DNA from: Paenibacillus polygoni
Lineage (GTDB): Bacteria > Bacillota > Bacilli > Paenibacillales > Paenibacillaceae
Direction of reading: 5' to 3'
DNA length: 64,000 bases
NCBI RefSeq assembly: GCF_030263935.1
Contig: NZ_CP127162.1
Location: 3,047,501 to 3,111,500, forward strand
The notes under the pieces are model-generated. The model saw only the letters and a program-made list of their open reading frames with translations, searched no databases and was not told the origin of the DNA. Numbering within the stretch: the stretch's first letter is position 1; every line of letters starts with the position of its first letter. The translations under genes and the position numbers were made by a program. Below are positions 1 to 8,083 of this stretch, one piece after another.

Positions 1-1487
1 GTCTTTCCTGTGCCATGCGTCTAGCTGCAGACGGATATGAAGTAGAGGTTCTTGAGAAGAATGAACGAGCCGGCGGAAAACTAAATATTCGTTCTGGGAA
101 AGGCTATTCTTTTGACACCGGTCCCTCCATTCTCACCATGCCTTGGGTTCTTGAACAATTGTTCCAAAGTACTGGGAGAAGACTAGAAGACTATATGAAG
201 CTTGTTCGCGTTGAACCGCAATGGAGGACTTTTTTCGAAGATGGTGTATCTATTGATGTCACAAGTGATCTCCCGCAGATGCTGTCTAATATCGAGGGTG
301 TCTCTGAAGAAGATGCAAAAGGGTTTTTTAAATATCTACAGTACTGCCAAAAGCTTTATGATCTCAATCGAAGCAGCATTTACAGTAAGAGTATATCTGG
401 ACTCGATGAGCTTCGCGGCATGCATACCGTAAAAGAATTGCTTGCAATGGATCCGCTTCGTACGATGTCTCAGAGTACGTCAAAATACGTAAAAGATAAA
501 CATTTGCGTCAATTGTTCGACTTTTTCATTATGTATATCGGCTCCTCTCCCTATCATGCGCCTGCTGTACTTTCCCAGCTTGTGTATGTACAGCTTGGTC
601 TCGGAATCTACTATGTTGAGGGCGGAATGTATAATATCGCAAGAGGTATGCTGCGCGTTCTTGAAGAACAAGGTGTTCCCGTGAGAACAAATGCAAAAGT
701 GGCCCGTATTAATACCAAAGGTCATACGGCTACAGGGGTAACCCTCGAAGATGGTACAGTGATAGGTGCCGATCTCGTTGTATCTAACCTAGAGGCTATC
801 CCAACTTATTATTCCTTGCTCAAAGATCAGAACGGAGCGATCAGTACAGCGAAAAAATTAAACAAATATGCACCAACCGTTTCCGGGCTTGTGTTGCTCC
901 TTGGTGTAGACAAAACGTATGAGCAGTTACAGCATCACAATTTCTTCTTCTCAGCAAATCCAGAGAAAGAATTCCATGATATATTTAATAAAGGAATTCC
1001 GACTGATGACCCAACCGTTTATATCGGTGTTTCCAGTAAATCAGATGCCTCGCAGGCTCCGTCAGGCAAGGAAAATTTATTTGTCTTAACCCATGTACCG
1101 CCGCTGAAGACGGGCAAAAGTTGGCAGGCTTATAAAGAGGAGTACCGTGAGCTGGTGCTGAACAAACTGGAACGAATGGGGCTTACAGGTATACGTGATC
1201 ATATTGAATATGAGTATACTTTTATTCCAGATGACCTTCAAAATTTATATGGATCAAACGGCGGTTCGATCTATGGAGTGGTCACAGACCGCAAAATGAA
1301 CGGCGGATTTAAAATACCAAGTCAAAGTGAGCTAATGAGCAACCTTTATTTCGTGGGAGGTTCCACACATCCAGGAGGCGGAGTACCTATGGTAACCCTA
1401 TCTGGGCAGCTGACTGCCGATCTAATCAAAGAGAAGGAAAACACGAAGAAAGCTGCGAAACCCCACAAAACGAAGAAGTCAGTATAA
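1..1487 (+). CDS. Phytoene/diapophytoene desaturase family protein (CrtI/CrtN type), 5' end cut by window
   Basis: FAD-dependent carotenoid desaturase or oxidase of the CrtI/CrtN amine-oxidoreductase family, which desaturates C40 phytoene or C30 diapophytoene at the membrane. The frame is already open at the first bases (it reads LSCAMRLAADGYEVEVLEKNE), so the GxGxxG dinucleotide-binding start lies upstream of the window and the ATG at 15 is internal. Family marks are the AGGKL segment after the first strand, FDTGPSI, and the C-terminal FAD motif FVGGSTHPGGGVPMVTLSG. A Lys-rich tail ends the protein. Whether the substrate is C30 or C40 cannot be told from sequence alone. A terminator follows directly. 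Confidence 0.88.
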   Translation, partial: LSCAMRLAADGYEVEVLEKNERAGGKLNIRSGKGYSFDTGPSILTMPWVLEQLFQSTGRRLEDYMKLVRVEPQWRTFFEDGVSIDVTSDLPQMLSNIEGVSEEDAKGFFKYLQYCQKLYDLNRSSIYSKSISGLDELRGMHTVKELLAMDPLRTMSQSTSKYVKDKHLRQLFDFFIMYIGSSPYHAPAVLSQLVYVQLGLGIYYVEGGMYNIARGMLRVLEEQGVPVRTNAKVARINTKGHTATGVTLEDGTVIGADLVVSNLEAIPTYYSLLKDQNGAISTAKKLNKYAPTVSGLVLLLGVDKTYEQLQHHNFFFSANPEKEFHDIFNKGIPTDDPTVYIGVSSKSDASQAPSGKENLFVLTHVPPLKTGKSWQAYKEEYRELVLNKLERMGLTGIRDHIEYEYTFIPDDLQNLYGSNGGSIYGVVTDRKMNGGFKIPSQSELMSNLYFVGGSTHPGGGVPMVTLSGQLTADLIKEKENTKKAAKPHKTKKSV

Positions 1488-1511
1488 ACAGACTCCTTAC
1501 CCGATATTAAA

Positions 1512-1551
1512 GTGCATGGTTCTATGAAAATTTGAATCATGTGCTTTTTTT
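1512..1551 (+). terminator. Intrinsic terminator after the carotenoid desaturase gene
   Basis: The arm GTGCATGGTTC pairs with GAATCATGTGC (11 bp with three G-U pairs) and is followed by seven T. It lies 25 bases after the desaturase stop. Confidence 0.7.
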
Positions 1552-1660
1552 GCATGGCTAAGATAGGTTCCTAAATCTTGAAAAATGGGGATGTGCGGAG
1601 CATTCTTTGCTGAGCCTGCATATGGTGTGAGATAAATATACCTGAAGCGGAGGCCACTCA

Positions 1661-2524
1661 ATGAATAAGGACCCTATTTTAAAATCACCGAACCTTAATC
1701 TAAGCGCAGATTCAAACAAGACCATTAACTACAAGCGAGATGCAAATAATTATATTACACAAGTTTTTGGAGAGCAGCTCCCTGCGATTAAAACTGGTTT
1801 TTTCAATATCCATATGAACAAAGGTTTTATCGTACAGCCGCACTGGCATACCAATGTAAATGAACTCGTTTTTGTAATCAGCGGTGAGGTGGTAACTTCC
1901 GTATTTGACCCCTTTACTCAGAAACTCAAATCTTACCGGATAAAACCCGGCCAAGTATCCATGTTGCCGCTCGGTTGGTTTCACTGGATTGTAGCGATGA
2001 AAGACAACACTCACTTTCTTACGATCTTTGATGAAGCAACGCCGGATATTGTATATGGTTCCGATTTTCTACGTTTTACTCCCAAAGGAATTATGAGTCT
2101 CGCTTATTGTGTTGATGAAGAAAAATATGCTGCAGCCGTCGCACCTATTCAGGAATCTATCATTTTAGGACCTCCGCTCGGATGTAAGAAACGAACTGAC
2201 TCTGCAGACCCATCCTCTGAAAACCGGACTATCACTCATACGTCTCATTCATCTCATTCATCTCCTCCAGCACAACCATCTCACTCATCTCCTTCAACGT
2301 ATCCACCACAACCATCTCATTCATCTCCTCCACCGCATCCATCAAATCCGTCTCATTCATCCCACCCGCCGCATCCCTCATATCTATCGCATGCCTATTC
2401 TCTTCCACAAAATCCAATCTCGTCTCCTCAAGGATATTCTTCCGACGGCTATAGGTGGAACCAGGCCCATCCTTTTAATTACTACGTTCCGCAGGAGAAT
2501 CTTCATCCTTATAAAACATACTAG
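1661..2524 (+). CDS. Cupin-domain protein with His/Ser/Pro-rich C-terminal tail
   Basis: A 287-residue protein with one cupin barrel at about residues 40-170 and no signal peptide. Metal-ligand candidates follow the germin/oxalate-decarboxylase pattern: PHWHTNVNE gives His-x-His and Glu, and GWFHW supplies the later His. It resembles one half of a bicupin, so catalysis is uncertain and a storage or sensing role is possible. After about residue 190 comes a low-complexity tail of repeated SHSS, PPHP and PSHSS units, then a Tyr/Pro/Asn-rich end. The tail DNA is a degenerate repeat of CATTCATCTC-like units. The start has a GGAGG 10 bases upstream. The tail could bind metal or surfaces; that is inference. 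Confidence 0.75.
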   Translation: MNKDPILKSPNLNLSADSNKTINYKRDANNYITQVFGEQLPAIKTGFFNIHMNKGFIVQPHWHTNVNELVFVISGEVVTSVFDPFTQKLKSYRIKPGQVSMLPLGWFHWIVAMKDNTHFLTIFDEATPDIVYGSDFLRFTPKGIMSLAYCVDEEKYAAAVAPIQESIILGPPLGCKKRTDSADPSSENRTITHTSHSSHSSPPAQPSHSSPSTYPPQPSHSSPPPHPSNPSHSSHPPHPSYLSHAYSLPQNPISSPQGYSSDGYRWNQAHPFNYYVPQENLHPYKTY

Positions 2525-2639
2525 AACAGCACTAGCCAATGGACAGATATGACGAAGAAAGTATACGAGAATCTAGCATTTTAGATCACAAAGATCTGGA
2601 TTATCATAGCCCAAATTGTGCTCTGCCGAGCAAATGATA

Positions 2640-2745
2640 GGTGGTAATTAAAATAAGATGTTGCCTGTAAAGTACAGACAGCATCTTATTCAAGTTGCTT
2701 CGCTTTTTACACAATGTCCTTTACATAGGGTACGGTTTATACATG
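2640..2745 (+). mobile_element. Remnant 3' end of an IS3-family (IS150-like) element
   Basis: This stretch is roughly 80 percent identical by eye to the last ~100 bases of the intact IS at 15479-16941. It covers the last transposase codons (KYRQHLIQVA versus KYRQHLLQVA) and the terminal repeat ending GGGTACGGTTT. The rest of the element is missing, so this is an old, decayed insertion lying between the cupin gene and the converging monooxygenase gene. The 198-base reading frame starting at 2658 is not a gene. Confidence 0.75.
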
Positions 2746-2786
2746 CAGTCTTCTTTATTCATCGACTATTTATATCATGCGGGTTT

Positions 2787-4151
2787 TCAACCGGTTGTTG
2801 CTTTGCTCTCTGCAGGTTTGAAAGTGTAACCGTTAATAGGTCTTGTAAGACCTAGGTTGTCACGCAGCGTGTTACCTTCATAATTCGTACGGAACAAACC
2901 TCTCCGCTGCAGCTCAGGTACAACCAGATCAACAAAGTCCTCAAGTCCTCCTGGCAAATATGGCGGCATGATATTAAAACCGTCTGCTGCACCGTTCTCA
3001 AACCATTCTTGCAGTTGATCAGCAATGGACTCTGGCGTTCCAAGGATTTCACGATGTCCGCGTGCCCCCGCGATATGTTGATACAACTTCCGAATACTCA
3101 AACCCTCACGGTCTGCCAAACTTTTTAACAACTGGAACCGACTTTTCCCCCCATTGATTTGTTCAAGTTCAGGCAGCTCAGGCAGCAGTCCATCCACAGG
3201 GTATGGACTTAGATCAAAGCTAATGAGTCCAGATAACAGGGCAACACCCGCTTCTACAGGAATAAGTTCCTCAAAACGTGCTTTTTTCTCCTGAGCTTCT
3301 TCCTCTGTTCTGCCAATGATCGGGAAAACACCCGGCATTATTTTGAGATCAGATGGTTTTCTTCCGTATTTGGTAAGACGCCCTTTCACATCACTATAAA
3401 AAGCCTGTGCCTCTTCTAATGTCTGCCAAGCTGTAAAAATAACTTCGGCTGTACGTGCAGCAAGTTCCTTACCAGGTTCTGAAGCTCCCGCTTGGATAAT
3501 GACAGGATGACCTTGAGGGGGACGGCCCACATTCAGCGGTCCTTGAACAGAGAACCATTTGCCTTCATGATCCGTCTTGTGAATCTTTGTCCGATCCGCA
3601 AACTTTGCCTCATCCTTATTCGCAACCAGTGCATCATCCTCCCAGCTATCCCATAGCTGCTTGACCACATCAACGAATTCCTCTGCACGCTCATATCGCA
3701 GTTCATGCAGAAGGTGTTTCTCAAGACTGAAATTACGAGCTTCAGCTTCTGTATTAGAGGTAACCACGTTCCATGCTGATCGTCCGCCGCTGATATAATC
3801 TAGGGAAGCAAATTTACGGGCGACATGAAAGGGTTCATTGTACGTGGTCGAAACCGTGGCAGCCAGGCCAATATTCTCCGTATCTGCAGCAAGTGCAGAT
3901 AACAGCGTCAGCGGCTCGAGCCGCACCTGAACCGTTTGCTCCAGCGCAAGCGGGAATCGCTCATGCACTGCATATCCATCAGCGAGGAAAACCATATCAA
4001 ACTTCCCTCGCTCCGCCGTTTGTGCCACCTCTCTGTAAAAACCATAATCGAGTACTCCTCTAGCATTGCTGTCTTCGTACCTCCATGAAGCCACATGATG
4101 CCCGGGAATCATTAAAAATGCGCCAAGATGCAGTTTGTCTTTACGTGCCAT
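2787..4151 (-). CDS. LLM-class FMN-dependent monooxygenase, NtaA/SnaA/DszA family
   Basis: A 454-residue TIM-barrel flavin monooxygenase that would use FMNH2 from a partner reductase to oxidise a small organic substrate. Family marks are the N-terminal HLGAF and HHVASWRY segments, the GGRSAWNVVTS motif near residue 145, and VGRPPQGHPVIIQAGAS, typical of the nitrilotriacetate/dibenzothiophene-sulfone branch. It is the last gene of a four-gene operon with an ABC importer, so it probably breaks down what that importer brings in, perhaps a sulfonate, sulfone or related sulfur source. A GAGGAGGAAG sits just before the ATG. The 37-base gap to the permease gene supports co-transcription. Confidence 0.88.
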   Translation of the reverse strand: MARKDKLHLGAFLMIPGHHVASWRYEDSNARGVLDYGFYREVAQTAERGKFDMVFLADGYAVHERFPLALEQTVQVRLEPLTLLSALAADTENIGLAATVSTTYNEPFHVARKFASLDYISGGRSAWNVVTSNTEAEARNFSLEKHLLHELRYERAEEFVDVVKQLWDSWEDDALVANKDEAKFADRTKIHKTDHEGKWFSVQGPLNVGRPPQGHPVIIQAGASEPGKELAARTAEVIFTAWQTLEEAQAFYSDVKGRLTKYGRKPSDLKIMPGVFPIIGRTEEEAQEKKARFEELIPVEAGVALLSGLISFDLSPYPVDGLLPELPELEQINGGKSRFQLLKSLADREGLSIRKLYQHIAGARGHREILGTPESIADQLQEWFENGAADGFNIMPPYLPGGLEDFVDLVVPELQRRGLFRTNYEGNTLRDNLGLTRPINGYTFKPAESKATTG

Positions 4152-4188
4152 TTTACTTCCTCCTCTAAATATAAAATATATTTATGAA

Positions 4189-5085
4189 TTATTTCGTCTT
4201 CCAACCAGAGAAACGTCTTTCAAGCAGCACCAGTCCCTGATTAATGGAAAGGCCAAGTGCGGAGATCGTCAGAATACCGGCATACATCTCAGGAATTTGA
4301 AAATTATACTGAGTGTAATTAATCAAATAACCAAGCCCTGCTTTAGCTCCCACCATTTCAGCTGCAATGAGTACAAGAATCGAGGAAGCCCCTGCAAGCC
4401 GAATACCGGTAAAGATGGAAGGCAGTGAAGCGGGCAAAATAACTTTAATGAATAACTTGGAGGGGAGGAGTCCAAGTGAACGAGCTGATTTAACAAGTAA
4501 CGGATCGACATTTCGCACTCCATTGACGGTATTTAGAAGAATAGGCCAGGTGCAGGCGAATAACACAATTGAAATCTTCGATGTTTCTCCAATTCCAAGA
4601 ATCAGAATAAAGACAGGCAACAAAGCAAGCGCCGCTGTATTCCGGAACAGCTCTAACACGGGACTAAGAATGACGGCAACCGGCTTGTAATAACCGATTA
4701 GGAGACCAATAGGAATAGAAAAAAGGATAGCTAAAAGCAGCCCGCTAATACTGCGTACGATGCTTACCTGAAAGTTCTCAAGCAGTGCACCCGAGAGAAC
4801 AAGTTCCCACCATGCCGCAAGGACTTTCGATAATGGCGGTAAGAAGGTCGCATCTACTAGAGCAAGCCTTGCAGCGAGCTCCCATACGAACGCAAGCACA
4901 ACGATGGCAACAGAACCTCTAATGCCGCTAAACACAGCAGTTTTTACTTGAGACGAAGTATTCTGGATCTTGTTGCCTCTGCTCTTTACCTCATACCTCA
5001 ATGTAACCTCGTTGTTACCAGTACCCGCTTCCACAGGTGCAGCAGGATGCGCTGCACGCACAACGATTGATTTGTTCATGCTCAT
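4189..5085 (-). CDS. ABC transporter permease (SsuC/TauC type)
   Basis: A 298-residue inner-membrane permease of the nitrate/sulfonate/taurine ABC importer family. A hydrophilic N-terminal stretch of about 55 residues precedes roughly six membrane helices. The ATPase-docking loop is visible as SARSLGLLPSKLFIKVILPASLPSIFTGIRLA in two parts, with the family EAA-like G about residue 215. It lies between the ATPase and the monooxygenase genes in one operon. Assignment to the family is firm; the substrate is not known. Confidence 0.88.
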   Translation of the reverse strand: MSMNKSIVVRAAHPAAPVEAGTGNNEVTLRYEVKSRGNKIQNTSSQVKTAVFSGIRGSVAIVVLAFVWELAARLALVDATFLPPLSKVLAAWWELVLSGALLENFQVSIVRSISGLLLAILFSIPIGLLIGYYKPVAVILSPVLELFRNTAALALLPVFILILGIGETSKISIVLFACTWPILLNTVNGVRNVDPLLVKSARSLGLLPSKLFIKVILPASLPSIFTGIRLAGASSILVLIAAEMVGAKAGLGYLINYTQYNFQIPEMYAGILTISALGLSINQGLVLLERRFSGWKTK

Positions 5086-5132
5086 AACACAGCAACACCT
5101 TTCTTATTTTCATTTTGCAGTTAATTAACTGG

Positions 5133-6023
5133 CTATTTCATTTTCGCCTTATTGTTCTCTAGTAGAGTTCCCTTACTGCGGTCAAAAGCTTGTGATCGCT
5201 GCACTTCTTCTCTAAGCTCACTCCAAATTTCATGCCGGAGCTTGCCAAATTCGGTCCCTGAACGTATATCCTCTTCCATGGTCCGGGAAGCGAGCGGAAT
5301 ATCAATAACACGCTTGATCGTTCCGGGTCTAGCTGTCATCACCGCCACCCGTTGCCCCAAATACACGGCTTCTTCAATGCCGTGCGTAATAAAAATAATG
5401 GTTTTGCCTGTCTGTTCCCAAATCCGCAGCAATTCGTCTTGTAACGATTCTCTGGTCTGAGCATCCAGAGCTGCAAAAGGTTCATCCATTAGCAGCACTT
5501 CGGGATCAAAGGCAAGACTACGGGCAATGGCTACTCGCTGCTTCATCCCGCCAGAAAGTTCATGCGGGTACCGATTTTCAAATCCAGATAAACCAACGAG
5601 GGATAGATAATGACGCGCTCGTTCCTTTCTTTCCTTCGCGCGAACTCCTTTCGCTTCAAGTCCAAACTCAATATTGGCTTCCGCGGTGCGCCATGGAAAT
5701 AAGGCATACTGCTGAAACACTATACCTCGGTTCAGTCCAGGACCCGTTATCGGCTTTCCATCCAGTAAAATCTGACCCGAAGTAGGCTTAGACAATCCAG
5801 CAAGCAAATCAAGCAAGGTAGACTTTCCGCAGCCGCTTGGACCTACGATTGCCATGAATTCACCTGGGCGTACCTCCAAGTTAATGCGGTCTACCGCAGT
5901 GAATTCCGAGACTCCCTTACCTTCTCGAACGGAAAAACGTTTGGTTACATCCTTAAAGCTGATTTTGGAATATAGACTCATTTTACCGTTGTTAGATGAA
6001 TTGTTATGATTGTTTTCATTCAT
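5133..6023 (-). CDS. ABC transporter ATP-binding protein (SsuB/TauB type)
   Basis: A 296-residue ATPase driving the importer encoded around it. Walker A is GPSGCGKST at about residue 60, the Q loop is FQQYALFPW, the signature is LSGGMKQR, Walker B is VLLMDEPFAALD, and the switch His is in FITHG. About 20 residues rich in Asn and His precede the conserved domain, and AAAGGAG lies upstream of the ATG. The sequence groups with nitrate/sulfonate/taurine/bicarbonate importers. Confidence 0.9.
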   Translation of the reverse strand: MNENNHNNSSNNGKMSLYSKISFKDVTKRFSVREGKGVSEFTAVDRINLEVRPGEFMAIVGPSGCGKSTLLDLLAGLSKPTSGQILLDGKPITGPGLNRGIVFQQYALFPWRTAEANIEFGLEAKGVRAKERKERARHYLSLVGLSGFENRYPHELSGGMKQRVAIARSLAFDPEVLLMDEPFAALDAQTRESLQDELLRIWEQTGKTIIFITHGIEEAVYLGQRVAVMTARPGTIKRVIDIPLASRTMEEDIRSGTEFGKLRHEIWSELREEVQRSQAFDRSKGTLLENNKAKMK

Positions 6024-6056
6024 CTCTGCGATACTCCTTTCTTTATGGTTGCTGTT

Positions 6057-7157
6057 TTATTTTTTATCCTCGTCCTTAAAAGGATTGAACTCGTTAGTGA
6101 ATAAATCTTTAAATTTTACGTTTCCAGCTTGGTCATCACCACTGCTCTCTAGCCATTTCCTCCATATTTCAAACTCCTCTTCACGGATTGTGCCTCCTTT
6201 ACCTGCAATCCCTGATGATTTCCAGTACTGCAGATTGGCCCCATCCTCCTGTCGGCCGCGTTTGTTAACGATATCTGTATACCGACTGATGACCGTCTCT
6301 CTCGGCTGAGTTCGAGCCCATTCAATGGCTTTCGCCGTTGCTTCTACAAATTTTCTTACGGTGTTTGGATTTTCTTTAATAAATTGCTTTGTAAAAACAA
6401 TCGTGCCCGCGCTTTGAGTTCCGAATAACTCATAATCGCTGAACAGTGGACGTATCCCGCCCCGATCTAGCGCCCGGTCCCTTAGAATTCCGCCTAAGAC
6501 TGCCACCTCAATCTGATTAGCACGCAGGGATTGTTCTGTATTTACTGGAGGCAGAGCAACAAGCGTTACCTGTTTAATTTCTTCCTCTGTCAATCCTCCC
6601 CTAAGCAAATATTCTTTCAGTACAAATTCCGCATGTGCTCCGAGTGTATTCATCCCCACCTTCTTGCCGATCAAGTCTTTAGCGCTTTTGATTGGACTTC
6701 CCTCCAGAACGTAATATCCGTTGAAGGTTAACTCATCCATGCCGTAATAACTAATGACGGACTTAATCGGTGCTCCTGCAGAAATAAGTTTAATTATCGC
6801 TCCATTAAAAGCTCCGCCAAAATCGGACTGTCCTGTCGCTGCTGTCTGAATATCCTGCGGTCCGCTGGTCGTATTGCCAATCCATTTGAGTTTAATCGGA
6901 GCCAAGTATCCGAGATCTTCTGCAAGCTCGGGATAGGTCACAGCTCCCGTTGAGCCTTGATAACGCAGCTCCAGTGTTTCAATCTCGCCCTCTTGTTCAG
7001 AGGATGCTGAAACAACTTTACTATCATTGCTGCAACCGGCTGTCAGCAGTGCTGCCGATATCACCGCGATGAGGATGTGAAGCGATCTGCCTCTCATCCG
7101 CTTTCTCTTTTCTACCCTTGGTACGGTTGAATACCTTCTGCCTTCTAACTGACCCAT
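6057..7157 (-). CDS. ABC transporter substrate-binding lipoprotein (SsuA/TauA-like)
   Basis: A 366-residue solute-binding protein of the NMT1/SsuA class and first gene of the importer-monooxygenase operon. A hydrophobic signal at about residues 27-41 ends in the lipobox LTAGC, so the mature protein is anchored outside the membrane by its N-terminal Cys. The binding-protein fold is supported by GNTTSGPQDIQTAATGQSD and by KDLIGKKVGMNTLGAHAEF. The chosen ATG has GGGAGG nine bases upstream. An internal ATG at residue 21 is a weaker alternative. The ligand cannot be named. Confidence 0.87.
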   Translation of the reverse strand: MGQLEGRRYSTVPRVEKRKRMRGRSLHILIAVISAALLTAGCSNDSKVVSASSEQEGEIETLELRYQGSTGAVTYPELAEDLGYLAPIKLKWIGNTTSGPQDIQTAATGQSDFGGAFNGAIIKLISAGAPIKSVISYYGMDELTFNGYYVLEGSPIKSAKDLIGKKVGMNTLGAHAEFVLKEYLLRGGLTEEEIKQVTLVALPPVNTEQSLRANQIEVAVLGGILRDRALDRGGIRPLFSDYELFGTQSAGTIVFTKQFIKENPNTVRKFVEATAKAIEWARTQPRETVISRYTDIVNKRGRQEDGANLQYWKSSGIAGKGGTIREEEFEIWRKWLESSGDDQAGNVKFKDLFTNEFNPFKDEDKK

Positions 7158-7220
7158 CTTCTAGCCTCCCTTGTTATACTATCCTTTGCACTTTGATCCT
7201 CAAGTTCGTCTCCCGGATAC

Positions 7221-7269
7221 AAAAAAAGACGCAAGCGGCAGAAAATATCCCCTTCTGCTGCAATGCGTC
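7221..7269 (-). terminator. Leader terminator (possible attenuator) ahead of the ABC importer operon
   Basis: On the minus strand GACGCATTGCAGCAGAA pairs with TTCTGCCGCTTGCGTC around a short loop and is followed by seven T. It lies downstream of a strong promoter (7328-7356) and 64 bases before the binding-protein start, so transcripts must pass it. A small hairpin, CCGGT-TTT-ACCGG, abuts its 5' arm. No S-box or T-box consensus was recognised. Confidence 0.65.
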
Positions 7270-7327
7270 TCCGGTAAAACCGGTCAACCTTACAATCCCT
7301 ATATATTTACTATGATTTATGAATTGA

Positions 7328-7356
7328 ATCATAACAGAGTCTTCTTATTTCGTCAA
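7328..7356 (-). promoter_or_regulatory. Sigma-A promoter of the ABC importer-monooxygenase operon
   Basis: On the minus strand there is a -35 TTGACG and a -10 TATGAT separated by 17 bases. Transcription would start near 7320 and give a leader of about 160 nt containing the terminator at 7221-7269. Confidence 0.65.
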
Positions 7357-7380
7357 CAACTTGTTCCATGTAAAAAGCAA

Positions 7381-7416
7381 ATAAAAAAGGATGACTGCCA
7401 GCAGCGGCAATCATCC
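7381..7416 (-). terminator. Intrinsic terminator after the EIIA gene
   Basis: On the minus strand GGATGATTGCC pairs with GGCAGTCATCC (one G-U pair) around a six-base loop, followed by TTTTTTAT. It ends the EIIA transcript. Confidence 0.8.
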
Positions 7417-7448
7417 CGTAAATACTATCCACAATTCAAAATTTAATT

Positions 7449-7958
7449 TTAATTAAGATGTACACGCAGAACGGCTTCAGACGTAGCGGTTACAGAACCT
7501 GCATTCTCTAGAGGCTCTACACTCTTAATTGCATCTACACCGTCAGGAATTAGAACCGGGGTAATTACCGGATATCCTGCAGCCTGAATAGCATCCATAT
7601 CGAACTCAATCAGAAGTTGACCTGCTTTCACTTCATCTCCTGTACTTACATGAGCTTTAAATCCCTCTCCTTTGAGAGATACAGTGTTAACACCAATGTG
7701 AATCAGAACTTGTGCTCCTGAAGCATGCTCTAAAATAACAGCATGTTTACTCTTTTCAATTAGATGAGCAACTTTACCATCAAAAGGAGCTACCACTTTT
7801 CCTTCGGTTGGTTCAATTGCAATTCCTTCTCCCATTGCTTTTTGTGCAAACGCCGGATCGGGAACCTGATCTAAAGGAACCACCTTTCCTGTCAAAGGTG
7901 CCTTCACTTCAAGTAATTCAAGTTTTGCTTGTGTCTTGCCTTTTAGCCATTTAAACAT
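7449..7958 (-). CDS. PTS glucose-type EIIA component (IIA-Glc/Crr-like)
   Basis: A free-standing 169-residue EIIA of the glucose PTS family, which passes phosphate from HPr to an EIIB domain in the cytoplasm. The start is the ATG at 7958, reading MFKWLKGK, because GGAGGAG lies just upstream; an upstream ATG would add nine unsupported residues. The phospho-accepting His is in LIHIGVNTVSLKGEGF near residue 90. PLTGKVVPLDQVPDPAFAQK is the typical N-terminal loop. It is about 55 percent alike by eye to the EIIA domain fused to the trehalose permease here, so it probably serves another EIIBC lacking its own EIIA. Confidence 0.9.
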   Translation of the reverse strand: MFKWLKGKTQAKLELLEVKAPLTGKVVPLDQVPDPAFAQKAMGEGIAIEPTEGKVVAPFDGKVAHLIEKSKHAVILEHASGAQVLIHIGVNTVSLKGEGFKAHVSTGDEVKAGQLLIEFDMDAIQAAGYPVITPVLIPDGVDAIKSVEPLENAGSVTATSEAVLRVHLN

Positions 7959-8083
7959 ACAATCTCCTCCAGTATATCTATCCAAGTCTATTTATATTGT
8001 GCAGTATTATTATATACTACTCTGCTTTTCCATGCATATATGAGGAATTGTAATAGCTTTCATCGTTCTGGATAGGCATGATC

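Noticed and set aside
2230..2400. CRISPR-like repeat array
   Set aside because: The repeated CATTCATCTC-like units are short, have no spacers and lie inside the cupin reading frame as low-complexity coding DNA.
2658..2855. 65-residue reading frame
   Set aside because: It is a decayed end of an IS transposase gene (KYRQHLIQVA) running into unrelated DNA, not an independent gene.
7221..7330. SAM-I riboswitch before the presumed sulfur-compound operon
   Set aside because: The S-box core sequences are absent; only a terminator and small hairpin are present.
7171..7446. Plus-strand frames opposite the ABC leader
   Set aside because: They lie over two minus-strand terminators and a promoter, with no ribosome site or recognisable protein.
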